Source of the DNA: Anisakis pegreffii
Lineage: Eukaryota > Nematoda > Chromadorea > Rhabditida > Anisakidae
NCBI GenBank assembly: GCA_035041965.1
Contig: JAPYMA010001761.1
Location: forward strand, 1 to 64,000
Length of the DNA: 64,000 nucleotides
Direction of reading: 5' to 3'
Shown here: positions 36,575 through 48,929 of the stretch, in pieces
Numbering within the stretch: the first letter of the stretch is position 1
Layout of the letters: every line of letters begins with the position of its first letter
Notes under the pieces: model-generated
The model's input: only the letters and a program-made list of their open reading frames with translations
What the model was told of the DNA's origin: nothing
Databases searched by the model: none
Program-made: the position numbers and the translations under genes

Positions 36575-39500
36575 GTTGTGGCTTATCAAACGGTTCAATG
36601 TTCATTCAGTCTATTTTCATCAAATTTGATCATCGCAAACTAATTGTTAAGCATCTGAGTGTGTACACATAACACGTGAATTTGAATGAGAGCAATCGTA
36701 TAAAATCGACACTGCAACACTGAACAAACTCAAAAACACTACTCAAAAACAATAAGAAATTCTTCAAACCAATTAGATGGAGTAAGAAGGATGAGAACCT
36801 GCGTGAAAAATGTGAACCTGGATTAAAAAATGTGAACCTGGATTTTTGATTCACTGACCAAAGACTTAGTAAATTCGGCAGGAATGCACAAGAACACAGT
36901 GAAACAGCAAGACTGAAAATAAGACCCAAAATATCTGCAAAAACACTGCAAATAATAATGATAACAGGAGAGTAACAATGCTATTAAAAAGAAATTGTTG
37001 CATGAATGGAGCATGTGAAATGCTACGTTCACATTCTGACTAATTACTTTGCTAATAGTAAGGTTATTTTTCCGACTAGAGCAAGTGAAAAAATCGCCCA
37101 TTCAACATTTCTTGATGGTGAATATAGCTCTTGCCATCACCACGAAAATATTTGATGGATGCATCTTGTGTTGAATAAATACTCTGAAGAACGAATGACG
37201 ACGTTCACTTAAGTACACAGAATTCTAATCTTGAGAATATTTTAAATCCACTCTTCAGTCAATAATCCCAATAGTACGGATTATGAGATGATAGCCATAT
37301 CAACGGACTTGGATGTTGGTGCATATGATTTAGTTAGCTTCAGTTCTGTTGTTTTCTTTATACGGATCGAAAGCATTTTCATTTGCAACGAAAAAAATTT
37401 AGTTTTGTTCGTTTCTACTCATTGATGCTCAGTTCCTATGGAGAATTGAGATCAGAAGAGCAGCCACATGGCGTCATGCAACCGAATGCAGATTAACGGG
37501 ATCGAACAAGAGGCTTTTGCTATCGGTTATGAGCTACACTCATCGAGCATAGCGCCAACCCAATGAATTTGATGAAATATTGAATGGCTGAGCAGTTTTT
37601 GATTTCATTTTCTGGTAGTTTTTGTTTTAGATTCGATAAAACTCAAAGTCATTCGTGCTGATCGAGCGGCAACATGTAAAGAAATCATTGAATCAATTCT
37701 CAAAAAACGAATAGAATTTCAGTTGAATGGGACACTAACTATGAGTAGCAGAAAAGCATCAAGGGAAATAGTGTATGAGAAATGAATTCACATAAATCAA
37801 AATTGTTCCATTGTTTCCAATATGATTACATTCAGCTGAGCAGTCTCAATATGTTTCCACCTCGTTTCTTGCTTTCACGCTTCAGTGCTCTGTTCTGAAA
37901 GTGGACTTGAGCTTTTTACTGGCCTAATTTGCGAGACTAACACAGCGAAACAGTGAAGAACTGGGTGAAGTTGGAAACTTGGAGCCTGCGTGACTGCCCA
38001 CTTCGGACGGAATATTGCAACTGATTTCGTACGGGCATAATGATTGAGTCTAAAACAATGCGCACGAAAACGCGAGCATTGTGGTCCCCAACGTTATGAA
38101 CGTTTGATAGCCTGGCCAATCCAGGTAATTTCAAACGGGAGCAGTCAAAATAGCTGCCGCAAGTGCAGTGAGTTTATCATTGTAATCAAGCACTCATGAG
38201 TCCCACAAGATGGCGTTTATATTGAAAGATGCTATGAAATAAGATACGCTCCAACAGTTTTGCTTCATTTGGACAAATGACATCAATAAAGAAAGCATGT
38301 TCTCATCAGATACCGCATAGATCAAATTACCAAATAAACATTCCAGCAAATGATATCAAATGATATCATATATCAAATATTCATTGTGTGCCTAACAAAA
38401 TGGATTCCTGCCTTTAGTACTTGCTGGTGCTTATAAATTAAGTATTACTAGCTATATGAAAGCGTTACAATGAAAGTCTGGTTATAAACCTTGAAAGGGT
38501 CAATTTGGATGTCTAGCTTGCATGCAAAGGCGTGGAATCGGATGCATGTATCGAAGGATCTGTCAGCAAATTGCTGATATCAACATCACATGCTTAGTCT
38601 GGCTTGAAAATGAAATTTATCATATGATTGAAAATTGAAACAGGTTTCAACAGTTGCGCCAACAATGTTACTTGTGAACAAACAATAGGTGGTGATGAAA
38701 TGGAGATAATTTTTCACGTGGTTCTGCTGGGATATTTTGGCATGTTTGCATTTTGGAATACACTCTGATTTATGAATATTAATAGCATATGTCTACTGAA
38801 TACTTACAAGCTGAATGCATTAATTGTTGTTGAATGCCGCATTTAAATTGTTATTTTGGACGCGAAATCTCGTCAAATAACAAGGAGTGTTACTCAATTG
38901 CGTTTCTGCAATAGTCGATCTTTACGATATGGAGACGGATTCACTCAAAAATGTTTACTTAAGCGTTAATTAAAAAACGTCGCGCCAGTGAGCGATAAAA
39001 ATCAAACGCATAACGGAAACGTTCTCGTTGGATGAAATGAGCCGATAAGACTCAACCATCCGGGAAGTCCAAAGCTTAAACAAACCTAGATTTTTTAATT
39101 AATGAAAATTGCACGGCTGATCGAGTATGAAATAGAAAATTTGATCAAACAATAATATTTGCTCTTCACAAGTAGACTAGGTCTGAAATCAACTATGTTT
39201 AGCTGTGTGATATTGGTCAAGGGAAGAAGCCAAACATAAGAATAACATATTATCCGAGAAATCAGCTGAGACTAATGCGATGATTCGAACTGAAGAGGAT
39301 ACCAACAAATTTCCCATTCATAGCGACTTCAAGCATTGACGATCTCCTTACCATAATAAACCAAACTTGCGCGTTCGTTGAAATTTTGCAGTTATCAAAC
39401 GTACGAAAATGATTGCTTGGTCACATTTGTTATATGCTACACCAGTTTTAGCAATTCAGCATCACCCACTTCTAATCACTTATGAATGAGAAAACTAACC

Positions 39501-42500
39501 TTGCAAAGTAATAACTATGAGAAAACGACTAATTTTTAAGAAGCTTTTTAAGAAAATCGCTTCCTACGCATACACTCATGAAACTTAATGATGCTTAGAG
39601 AAAGATGAAATGAATTTTGAAAATAGTTTCATGGCAAATTACAGGTGAGCTGAAAGAAATGTTAACAGTGAAAATATTAATGAAGCCGTATTGATGAAGA
39701 TTTGTGATTACAACGAGTAATGTTTAGTTGGATATTGGACTGAAGAGTGTTTTATGTGCACATATGGGGCTGTTGCTGTTGAACGCAATATCGGTATGGA
39801 TGATATGTTCATATAAGTGTTCATTAGAGTTCATTGAATTTTTGTAGTTGTCATGTTTTGCAGTAATCATAAAAATATTTTCCAGATTTCGTGTGAAAAC
39901 GATCGTAAAGCAAGCACGATTTTAGTCAAAAGCTTTTATTTGGAAATTGAACAGTGAAAGGCTGAGAATTTATCGGGAAAAGGAGATACGAAAGTAAACA
40001 AAATTTGAAATTTTGCATTAAAATCATGCAAAATTTTAGTTTTAATTGAAAATGCACGGAACGCTCTGACGCCGAGAAAATGATAAATTGCCTTAAGTAG
40101 CGGTGGTCCAAACACTGAACAAATAACGAAGGTTTCTAAGAGTTAGCAAAAAAGTGAATTTTCATCACGAAAATGAAAAATTGCGATTGAGAATTTATGA
40201 TTTCATTGTCAGGCTGCGCTTTCTTTTCCGTCCCATTCAACGGACCTCAATTATTCATAAGCGTTTGAAATCGAAATTTTAGGAGCTGCCTGTCATTCAT
40301 TAACATCTCAGGCAAGCCACACATTATTGACAGGCGAACTGGCTAGGGAAATTAACCGATTTTTTGACCAACAAGCCTTATTCAATTCAAATTTCGTGGT
40401 GTGATTTCTCTTTCTTAAATGATGATTCTTTCGTCTTTGCAGATATCTACTTGGTTGAGTAGTGAAAGTTTATCTGTCCTTCGAAGCATCATTACCTTTG
40501 CGTATCCCTCCGGACTGATCTCTGAATATTTGATCGTGTAATAGAGCGAGAAGTTGAAGGCATAAGTGCCTAATAAACAAAGAACAAGAAGCATTTCAAG
40601 CGTTTGGCATTGCTTGATTAAAGTTGCTGCATGAACTCGACATCCAATTCGGTTCCTTCTTCAGCCAATAACGAACACATCTCGTTGGTTTCATGGAGAT
40701 GCGAAGGAGGATATCCAGTTTATTGCTAAATGAACGACGAGCAGACAGCCAAATGATAAGAGGTCGAAGCAATTCACAGATTCTGAGTTACTCTTATTTG
40801 ATCAGTATTTGTATTTGCGTTTGTGATGCTTCACTTGACACTTTGACAGATGATTGCATTTCAATGAGCAATTCTCACTGGTTTCGAGTCATTCAAATAA
40901 GAGCAACTCAGAAACTCAGTGCGCAATATTAGGTGACTACCGAACAGATTACGATCACTTCGGCCATTTATAAATATTTTGCATTCCTCGTAAAATTTCG
41001 CACAAACAATCATTGCGGTTGTTTTTTCCGATTATAAGCGCTCGAATGTTGTGACTTCATTCAGGATGCTGTGGCTTCATTCAAGGAATCAACAAGTTGA
41101 TTGAGTACAGCTCAGTTCCATTCTGGTCAAATGCACCGTAGAAGTTTTAACTCATTATGAATAGGATAGAAGCGGATGCTCAGAAACAGCAAACCTCTGA
41201 AAGGGTTTAGGACGACGTGCTCAGTGGACTGGAACGTTCGAAAATGGGACCTTTGAAATCATTTGTCAGCTTTTTGAACAATCTGTCAAGACACTTGTCA
41301 GCTTTTGATAACTCTCATTACTCGGAGGAATTCAGTGAGGAACTATAGCTCTGAGACCTGACAAAATTTAACTCAATTCTTCGCAAACAATCAACAACAA
41401 ATTATATTTTTTCGACAGATAAGATGAGTTGATTCAAAAAGTCCACAGATAATTCAAATCAATTCCAAAATCTCATTCGAACAACTATAGAAATCCAGAT
41501 ATTTAGAGAGCCAAACAAATGTACCATTAATGCACACAGAAGAAGACCACCATTCAGTTGTATTTCATCGAGTTGAGATAAAAGGAAACATTCTGCGCAC
41601 AATCGAGATCAATCAAAGTGCTATCGCATAACATCAGTGCTCAAAATTTTCACAGCACTAACTCATCAGCATTCACAAGATAAAGAAGGAATTAACCACA
41701 GCTGTAGATGAGGATAAAGAGCGCACTAGTCTTCGAAAATGCGTCTAATAATCGAAGATAAGGAATATTCCGAGCAATCCGTCTTTTTAAACTTCAATAA
41801 ATTCTTGAATCCTTTGCACCATGAGATATTTTATGGATTCTGAATCCAGGACGAGAACGACAGACCTCCAGTTTTCAATGTTTTGCTCGGAAAACTTTCT
41901 CGAAAACTTGTTTATCGGAAATTATCGCCTTCCTCATTCGTTTGCCAATGATCGTGTTCCTGTTTACACAAACTACTTATGCCTCTATTGTAAATCAAAA
42001 ATTCTCGATAAGAATCGAGCAATTTAACGGAAAATTGTCGAAGCACAGCAATATTTCACAACTTCAAGCAATCACCGCCACTGCAACGACGGATGTGCAC
42101 GGTTGGGATGGTGTGCGGATGCTGCACGAACAAGTGCATCATGAATCAGACTCCCGAAAACGAATGCTGATTATTATCGGCAAAATTGTTTGTCTCTTTA
42201 ACTCCGTCGAACCGCAATTCAATCCAACACTGCACTAGTTTTAATAGTTTCAGCGTAATTGAAAACTGCGTTTCATCAGGTGCACCTGTGGACAGTTTCA
42301 TCAACAACTGATCACTTCAGTATTGGAGCATTCTCTGGTAACATGTTCACTGAATCGAACTCAGTGTACATCAGCAACTGAAATGGCAAACGTTCCGATA
42401 TTTTGGCAATCATATTTAATAATGTCATCTGAAGTATTCGATGGGGGTTGATTAAATTGATTCACATAGAAGAAAACTGATATAGGTGATATGCGGTGAT

Positions 42501-43620
42501 ATGCGATCAACCAAACAAACAGTCTCATAGCAGTGAACGATAAGATCAATGAATTGAAATGAGTAGTGAAATGGAACTGCGAATGGCAATGAAACGAACA
42601 TTAAAAGCTGAAAGGTGTACTGTCAATGATTGAAAAGAAAACACGAAGCGCCTGATGAAGAAATTATCACGAATCAGGCGAACATACGGAAAATTATCGA
42701 ATGAAAACCGACGGTAAATTGTCGAATGATGATGAATGAAATTGCTGAAACGCTCTTAAACTCATTCAATTCATTGAAAGTTCGCACTCACTTTGGATTC
42801 GTCGTCTAAATCCCGGAAATTGAAAATCTCCGGATATTAAGATCAAAGTGTTTAGCTGAGCACGAAAGAATTATAGTAGATTATGGTAGTTGAGTCGGTC
42901 GACGTACGAAAAAACACTTTTCAAACACTTGTGTGTTATGATCAGTCCATGAGCGGAACATCGAACAGAGCAAATATATCGCAACAAAACAGTCTAGGCG
43001 AACTTAAATCCCTCATATATTCAAGCCTGACGAAACAACTGAAAACATCACAATAAGGATAAATAAACGAATAACTTTAAAATGAGACAAAATTTCTTAT
43101 GAATGTGAACATAGGCTGATAACTTACAAAAGCTTTTTCATAACGACGGTCGCATTCAAAGTATGAAAAAGTGATCAATTCTCAATAACATTACGTGATT
43201 ACTTTGATGGTAATTTCTTACTCGAGAAGAAAAATACTTCATGAATATTCAATACTCAATGTATCAACCAACACCCGACAAATGTAAAAAAACACGCTCA
43301 TCTTCAGTACTTCATAAGGATCGACGTGATAGATCAACTTTGTGGAAACATTGTGGGATGCCGACTAGTAATGCGTTTGATGACGCATACGGAATGCGAG
43401 GGTGATAGAAAAAGATGTGCCTAAGGGCTATTTACATGGAAGCTGAGAGATCATTTACTCGATTTCATTATATGGTGGAATAATACCGTCAAAAAATGGA
43501 ATTTTTTCATGAACATTTGTATATCATCGAGCATTCAGTCGAGAGGATGATAGAAGGATTCCGCTTACTCAACAAATTTCATTTTGAGCTCTGTGTGAAG
43601 TCGAAGGACAAAATAAGTTA
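36575..43620. other. Gene-poor stretch
   Basis: No supported gene. It starts with the right copy of the GTTGTGGC duplication. A duplicated GTGAACCTGGATT occurs at about 36808-36845. An inverted repeat is listed separately at 40781-40913. Frames at 41821-42027 and 41948-42238 (the latter beginning with a signal-like MIVFLFTQTTYAS) overlap each other and are at chance length. Confidence 0.4.
40781..40913. repeat. Long inverted repeat, 21-bp arms
   Basis: TTCTGAGTTACTCTTATTTGA at 40781-40801 pairs with 40893-40913 (TCAAATAAGAGCAACTCAG and two further bases) with one mismatch, across a 91-nt loop. It may be the ends of a short foldback element or a hairpin RNA. Confidence 0.65.
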
Positions 43621-45261
43621 TCAAAAACGTCGAAAAACACTACGAAATTCTCCTTGAAATAGTCCCGAGAAAAAAGTGCTGTGAGCAGAACATTTAGGGG
43701 AATATTCTGAGCACATTAGATATGCCCAAGGTACGATTAATATTGTTAGGTAGACAAGTTCGTGGTTTGCTAAGACCATTCCTCCGGTGACAGCTTCTTT
43801 GGGGAAGAACTGCATTTTGATCATTTGTGCTTGAATGAGAGCAGCGATAAGCGATGTGCTGCTGTTCACATACTTAGTCGGCCAGAAATAGAATTTCCAC
43901 TCAACAACTGCGCAAAGTGGGCACGAAATGAATCTCCTTGAAATGCAAAAAAAATTCCGGCAAAAAGATGAGAATATCAGAAGAGAAGCATTTGCAATCG
44001 CCGATTGAACCTCAACGAACGAGCAACAACTTTTTGCCGTTTGCAAAAAGCAATTTAGCCGTCGAAAATATAAGGAGAGAGCAACCCGGAGCACACCCCT
44101 TCAGTTATTCATGGAATTCATCGAGAGTTGATTTGATGACGATGACATTATTTGTGCAAAACATATGAGTGATGAATATAGATTGACCAGTTCTGATCAC
44201 CATTACGCAGGCAGCTCTTTTCAACATTCAAATAAATCTGTTAGAGCATCAGACAGTAGTTCGAAGAGAATTTGACAGCTATTTGACAGTCATTTAATTT
44301 CAGGTTAATGGAATACACACCATGCTTTCTGGGATTACTCTCATAGAGTCTCTAATGTCATAGAATCCACCAAATGCACATGAGAACCTCAAAAACATTG
44401 AGTTTATCATAAGAGCTTATCAACGCTTCAAAGATATTCATACACTCAGCTGTTCTCAAATAACCTTTCAGATGTCTACACATTCATTCTCATAGATCAT
44501 ATCATCCTAATAAACATCCAATTATTCTGAAAATAGATGCTCACACTACAGGTATTCATCAGATAACTCGAAAGTCACTCTCATCCTTAGTAAGCCCAGT
44601 TTTCATTACTTTTGGTGATTCTTCATTCTTTTCATTCAGTGCTGATGAATTTTCTCAATCTCACACTATTGCTCCTCTGCAATTACCCTCATTCTCATAC
44701 ATACGCTCCCTTCGCTCATGTTGAGTTATGTAATAGAGAGTTTGCTATAATCGCACAGTGATCAAACGCACTAAATCATCATCGTATAATGCATGTAATT
44801 TAAAACCAAAGTATTGCCCATAAATGACGATTTCAATTATCGAACTGAGTGAGTTCACGGAAAAAAACTTGAAAGATTCTTAGTCATATTGAATTCATTT
44901 ATTCCGCTGAGTGTTCGAGTCAACAATCTCCAGTGGCTGCTATGTGCATCAATCAGAATAAGCTTTTCCAATTCCTTCTGTTTTTTTTCCAGTCCATTAG
45001 TCTTTTTGCCTAACCTTATGATGGCTAAGTTGTTCTTTCCATCTGATGAATTACTGAAAGGAAAAGCACACGTTAGCGGCGCAGGATGTAAAACCAATGA
45101 AGTGGTAAAATGAATTGTTTTGCGGGCAGAATCAATCCGTTTAAGACTGCTTGTAATAAACCATTGATGTGGAATCTATCTAAGCAACAAGCTATCGTAT
45201 CCAACAAATCAAAATTCAAGAATGCTAGATCACTGGGGCGATCACCTCTGGTCGTCACTTG
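43621..45261 (-). CDS. Low-confidence three-exon candidate
   Basis: Minus-strand exons 45261-45095 (GDRPSDLAFLNFDLLDTIAC and on), 45053-44869 (GLEKKQKELEKLILIDAHSS) and 43907-43621 (EWKFYFWPTKYVNSSTSL to a stop after FRSVFRRF) join in phase after acceptors CTGCCTAG, CCTTTCAG and TTGCGCAG. The last lies in a 157-codon frame, the longest unexplained one in the window. Against it: the first intron would be only 41 nt, no start exon is seen, and no family is recognised. The third exon has one likely membrane segment (LVYLTILIVPWAYLM). Confidence 0.2.
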
Positions 45262-46530
45262 CTAGGCAGTAAAAGCAGCTGTGACAAATGCAATGACAAT
45301 TCGACAAACTAATCAAATCGAACGCAGAGAAACTCAAATTCTAGATTATACGATGAGGATATCGTCAATGGATTGATGCATGAGCAGTGAACATGATTAC
45401 AGGCTTACAAGTCAGCAATAGGATAAGTAACAAGAGAAGGCTTCAAGTAAGAATCGCTTGAGCAAGGGAGTTTTATCATGGTACATTGGTTTTAGTAAAT
45501 GAGTTAGGAGATGTTTATTGATGAAGTCATTATAGCTGTTTGGCATGTTGTGCTCAGTCATTTTATTGTTAATAAATTAACGAAAGTAATAGCCGTAAGC
45601 AGCAAGTGTCTGTCGTGTTTCTCTCGAATAATAAATTAATTCCCAAATGAGACCAAATGAGTCCGTTATCAGCTGTGTGTGCGTGTGCATTTGCTGGTGC
45701 TACATGGATATATCTGCGGTCGTTTAGAAACATATGAATGACGACGATCAGTAAAAACAAGCAAAAATCTATTCAACTTATAATTTGGTGATAAATTCAT
45801 TTTTCAACCCATTCAAAAGGTCACTTTTTTGATGAATTCATTCTGTGTGAACAGAAAGAACGGCGGCTGCTGGTGAATATGAATTTGATTGATTCGATTT
45901 TCAGTACAGTATGAAAAGTGTCTGAATGAAATGCCTGAAAGCGAACGGGAATTACGGACGATTGAACATGCAATATTGCAAATAGTGTGGTGAAGTGAGG
46001 CCGTGAAAACGTTTGAATGGCCGGCCAAAGTACTAGAAAATGAATGCAGGATGTGAAAAACAAGCAATAATTGCTAATGAAGAAACAAATGTTGTTGAAG
46101 AATGAATGAGTGATCGGTGAGGCGAAACATTGTCAAGGAGAATTATTCAAGTCGATAACGGCTGTGCAAATTGACGACTGAAGTAATTAGTGTTGATGCG
46201 ATCAGCATGAAACAGTTGATTGGGTAATGAGCATGGAACTCGAAGTCATTTGATGAAGAGTTGAGTTGTTTAGAGGGTTTGCGATAGTTAACGTGGTGAT
46301 GCATGAAATGAGATTCGAGTGGATGGGCAGTGAGAAGTAAGTGGATTATGTGGAGAACATACGGGTTATTTAATGAGAAGCATGAAGTGACTGGCGCTGG
46401 CAGGTGAAAAAACATTTATTAGAATTTTGATGGAACGCAAAATTTTGATTGCTCATGCTGAGATATAGTTTAAGCTCTATAGGTTATATCAGAGTGATCT
46501 ACATTTTCGAGATCGGATGATTATCGGATG

Positions 46531-46580
46531 TCGGATGACCTAAGAACATGACATATCGGATGACCTAAGAACATGACATA
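46531..46580. repeat. Two tandem 25-bp units
   Basis: TCGGATGACCTAAGAACATG plus ACATA is present twice without a gap (46531-46555 and 46556-46580). It lies in non-coding sequence. Confidence 0.85.
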
Positions 46581-47727
46581 AAGGTGAGATAGGTCTTTAA
46601 GACATCAGAAATCGATGTTAAAAAAAGTCGTCCAAACTTATTAAACGATTACATGACATTCAGCGCCCGCCTAAGCACACTTTCACGGCTTATCGATAAT
46701 CATCGATCGATCTGATCATTCCGTTCCCCGCACATTTGGCTCATGCACGTAGAGATTTCTGACTTCCCTTCAGGCTGAGAGTACAGCAAAATCTTGGAGT
46801 TTGTGCATGTGCCGCTTAGCTATCAATTATGGCTTGTCTAAATTGGTTCGCTATCGTAATCCAAAAAAATGCGATCGAAAAAAGAAGATGAAGATGTAAT
46901 GACTTGGCGTTTTGAGAAAATCAAACCAATCAAAAATTTCTGAGCTAATGACTTGCAAAAAAACCCTCAATGGGTACGCACTCTGCTGCTGCTCGGCTAA
47001 TCGGCTAACTTAGAATAATCACGAATGTACAAAATTTTCAGCTCCTTAAAAGAAGCCATTTAGATAGAATTTGTGGATGTTCAAACGCCTAAAGGCTGAA
47101 CTTCTCGTTAAAAACAAAGGGTAGCGCATTCGTAATGCAAAACATTGAACATGATGACGCAGATTTCTTTGCTTGATTTCATGTGTGTTTATAAACGCCT
47201 AGCAAAGTGATTTATTAATGAACAGCTTCCATTCAATCAGCAACGCTCACAACGAACTGATCAGTAGTTGTCTTAAATGAGCAATTGCGATAGCAAATCA
47301 ACACAAGAACAATAAAACGACAATGTGGAATTCATCAATATTAAAAGGAAACAATCACTCACTTATATTACGAGCATTATAAATTCATTAGCGATTGTGT
47401 TGTGTTGATTTTCGAACTGGGCTGAGGCCTTTGTTTAGCGATAGACATAGAATTTGAGGCAGTGATGTTTTGAGTCCATTTGGCTATCGGGTTGTGATGC
47501 ATGAAGAGATGAGGAAATGAAGACGGAATGCATGGAGAAAGGATGGGAGGAAAGATAGGAGTGTACAATTTTTAACTAGATAAAAACAAGGATATAGGCA
47601 GAATAAAGCGTAAACATGCAAAATATGCCAGCAAACATTCATCAGCATGGAACATCAATGGATAAACCGAATAGATACCAGGAACAGTGTAATTCTAATA
47701 ATTAGACTGATACTCTGCCGCCTGCAG

Positions 47728-48929
47728 ATGACATCCGGATCTTCAGACGTCCAAGAATCCACATATCTGTGTGAGCATCTGTAAGCTCACGGCTGGTCTG
47801 CCTCATTATTGCTCTTCGCTATCTAGTTATTGACTGTTCATTGAGGATGCAATGCGAGTAATGATGTATTGTGAACAATCCATTCTCGTCTCGTTAGACA
47901 TCATTAGTAGAACATAGAATACTTCAACAGATAGTGATGATCAGGTGGCTTTGATCAGCCGAAAAGCGACTGTTTAATTTACAGGGAGCATCTGAGCGCT
48001 TAACAATAAGTTTGACAGCAATAGTTTTTGCTCACAATCAGTATTAAGTGGTTATGGGACAGGAGATTAGCATAGGTAACTACGAAACGCAGCTGGTCAT
48101 GGATCCAGTCGATTGAGTAGTGAATGCTGGAAGAATTTACAGACGACAAATTTAGCGTTTGCTACTGAGGAGGTATTCAAAATTCAGAAGTCACACCATA
48201 CAAGGTTACAGAAGAATCAGAGAAGCTGGACTCAAATACGGATCACATTATCTCCGAACTATTCGATGAACACGTAGAGGGCGTAGCTTCCTCGGAATTG
48301 AGCATGGCTTCATGAGATACTTGAACTGAACATTACGTTCTTATTGAAAATTGGGATTGAAGTGGTCGATAGATATTTTAAAAAATGACAATATCGCTGG
48401 CAAATCATCATAATACAATCCTTTCAAAACGACTGCCACATAAATTTTAATCTGAGCACTCCAATAACATATTGCCCGTTCTTTGATAAGCATCGTCATT
48501 TATCCTCGAGCTGCTCTTTAAAATCCTCGTAAAATATCTCCTAACCAGTGAACAATCATGTTAGGAGTAGTAGATTTCGTAAAGTGACACATGAATTGCT
48601 CAAGGAAGAATATTTCCGCTCGAATGAGGCTTTATATTTGGGAAGCTTGTATCAATGCTTGGATTCTACAATGTAAGGAAGTCATAATCTTGACCAATAA
48701 ATCTAACAAGCATTCAAATATATTGAAGTGTCACTTCTGGTATCCTCATAGCAGTGCACTATTCCTGCGCATCATAGTCAAATATATGGAGATTAGGGAC
48801 ACAATGAAATCGCTCGGCTGCGTCCAAGCCGCATTTCTACAACTATGCATAATCAGTCAGAAATACATACAATTTTTTGATGTTGGACAATTTAGTGAAT
48901 CCGATGTTATGATATCACTAATTACTTAG
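47728..48929 (+). CDS. Candidate three-exon gene, 113 aa, unrecognised
   Basis: The ATG at 47728 follows CGCCTGCAG directly. Exons 47728-47770 (donor GTGAGC), 48549-48672 (donor GTAAGG) and 48755-48929 join in phase to 113 codons and TAG. The product begins MTSGSSDVQESTYL, continues with RFRKVTHELLKEEYFRSNEA and LYLGSLYQCLDSTIALFLRI, and ends near FDVGQFSESDVMISLIT; it is mostly helical with no signal or motif. A further frame at 48212-48271 (ESEKLDSNTDHIISELFDEH) lies in the first intron and does not join. The fully consistent phases are mild support; no family is recognised. Confidence 0.3.

Noticed and set aside
36630..37101. Two hydrophobic minus-strand open frames
   Set aside because: They are the complement of A-rich sequence, which gives Phe/Leu-rich frames by composition alone.
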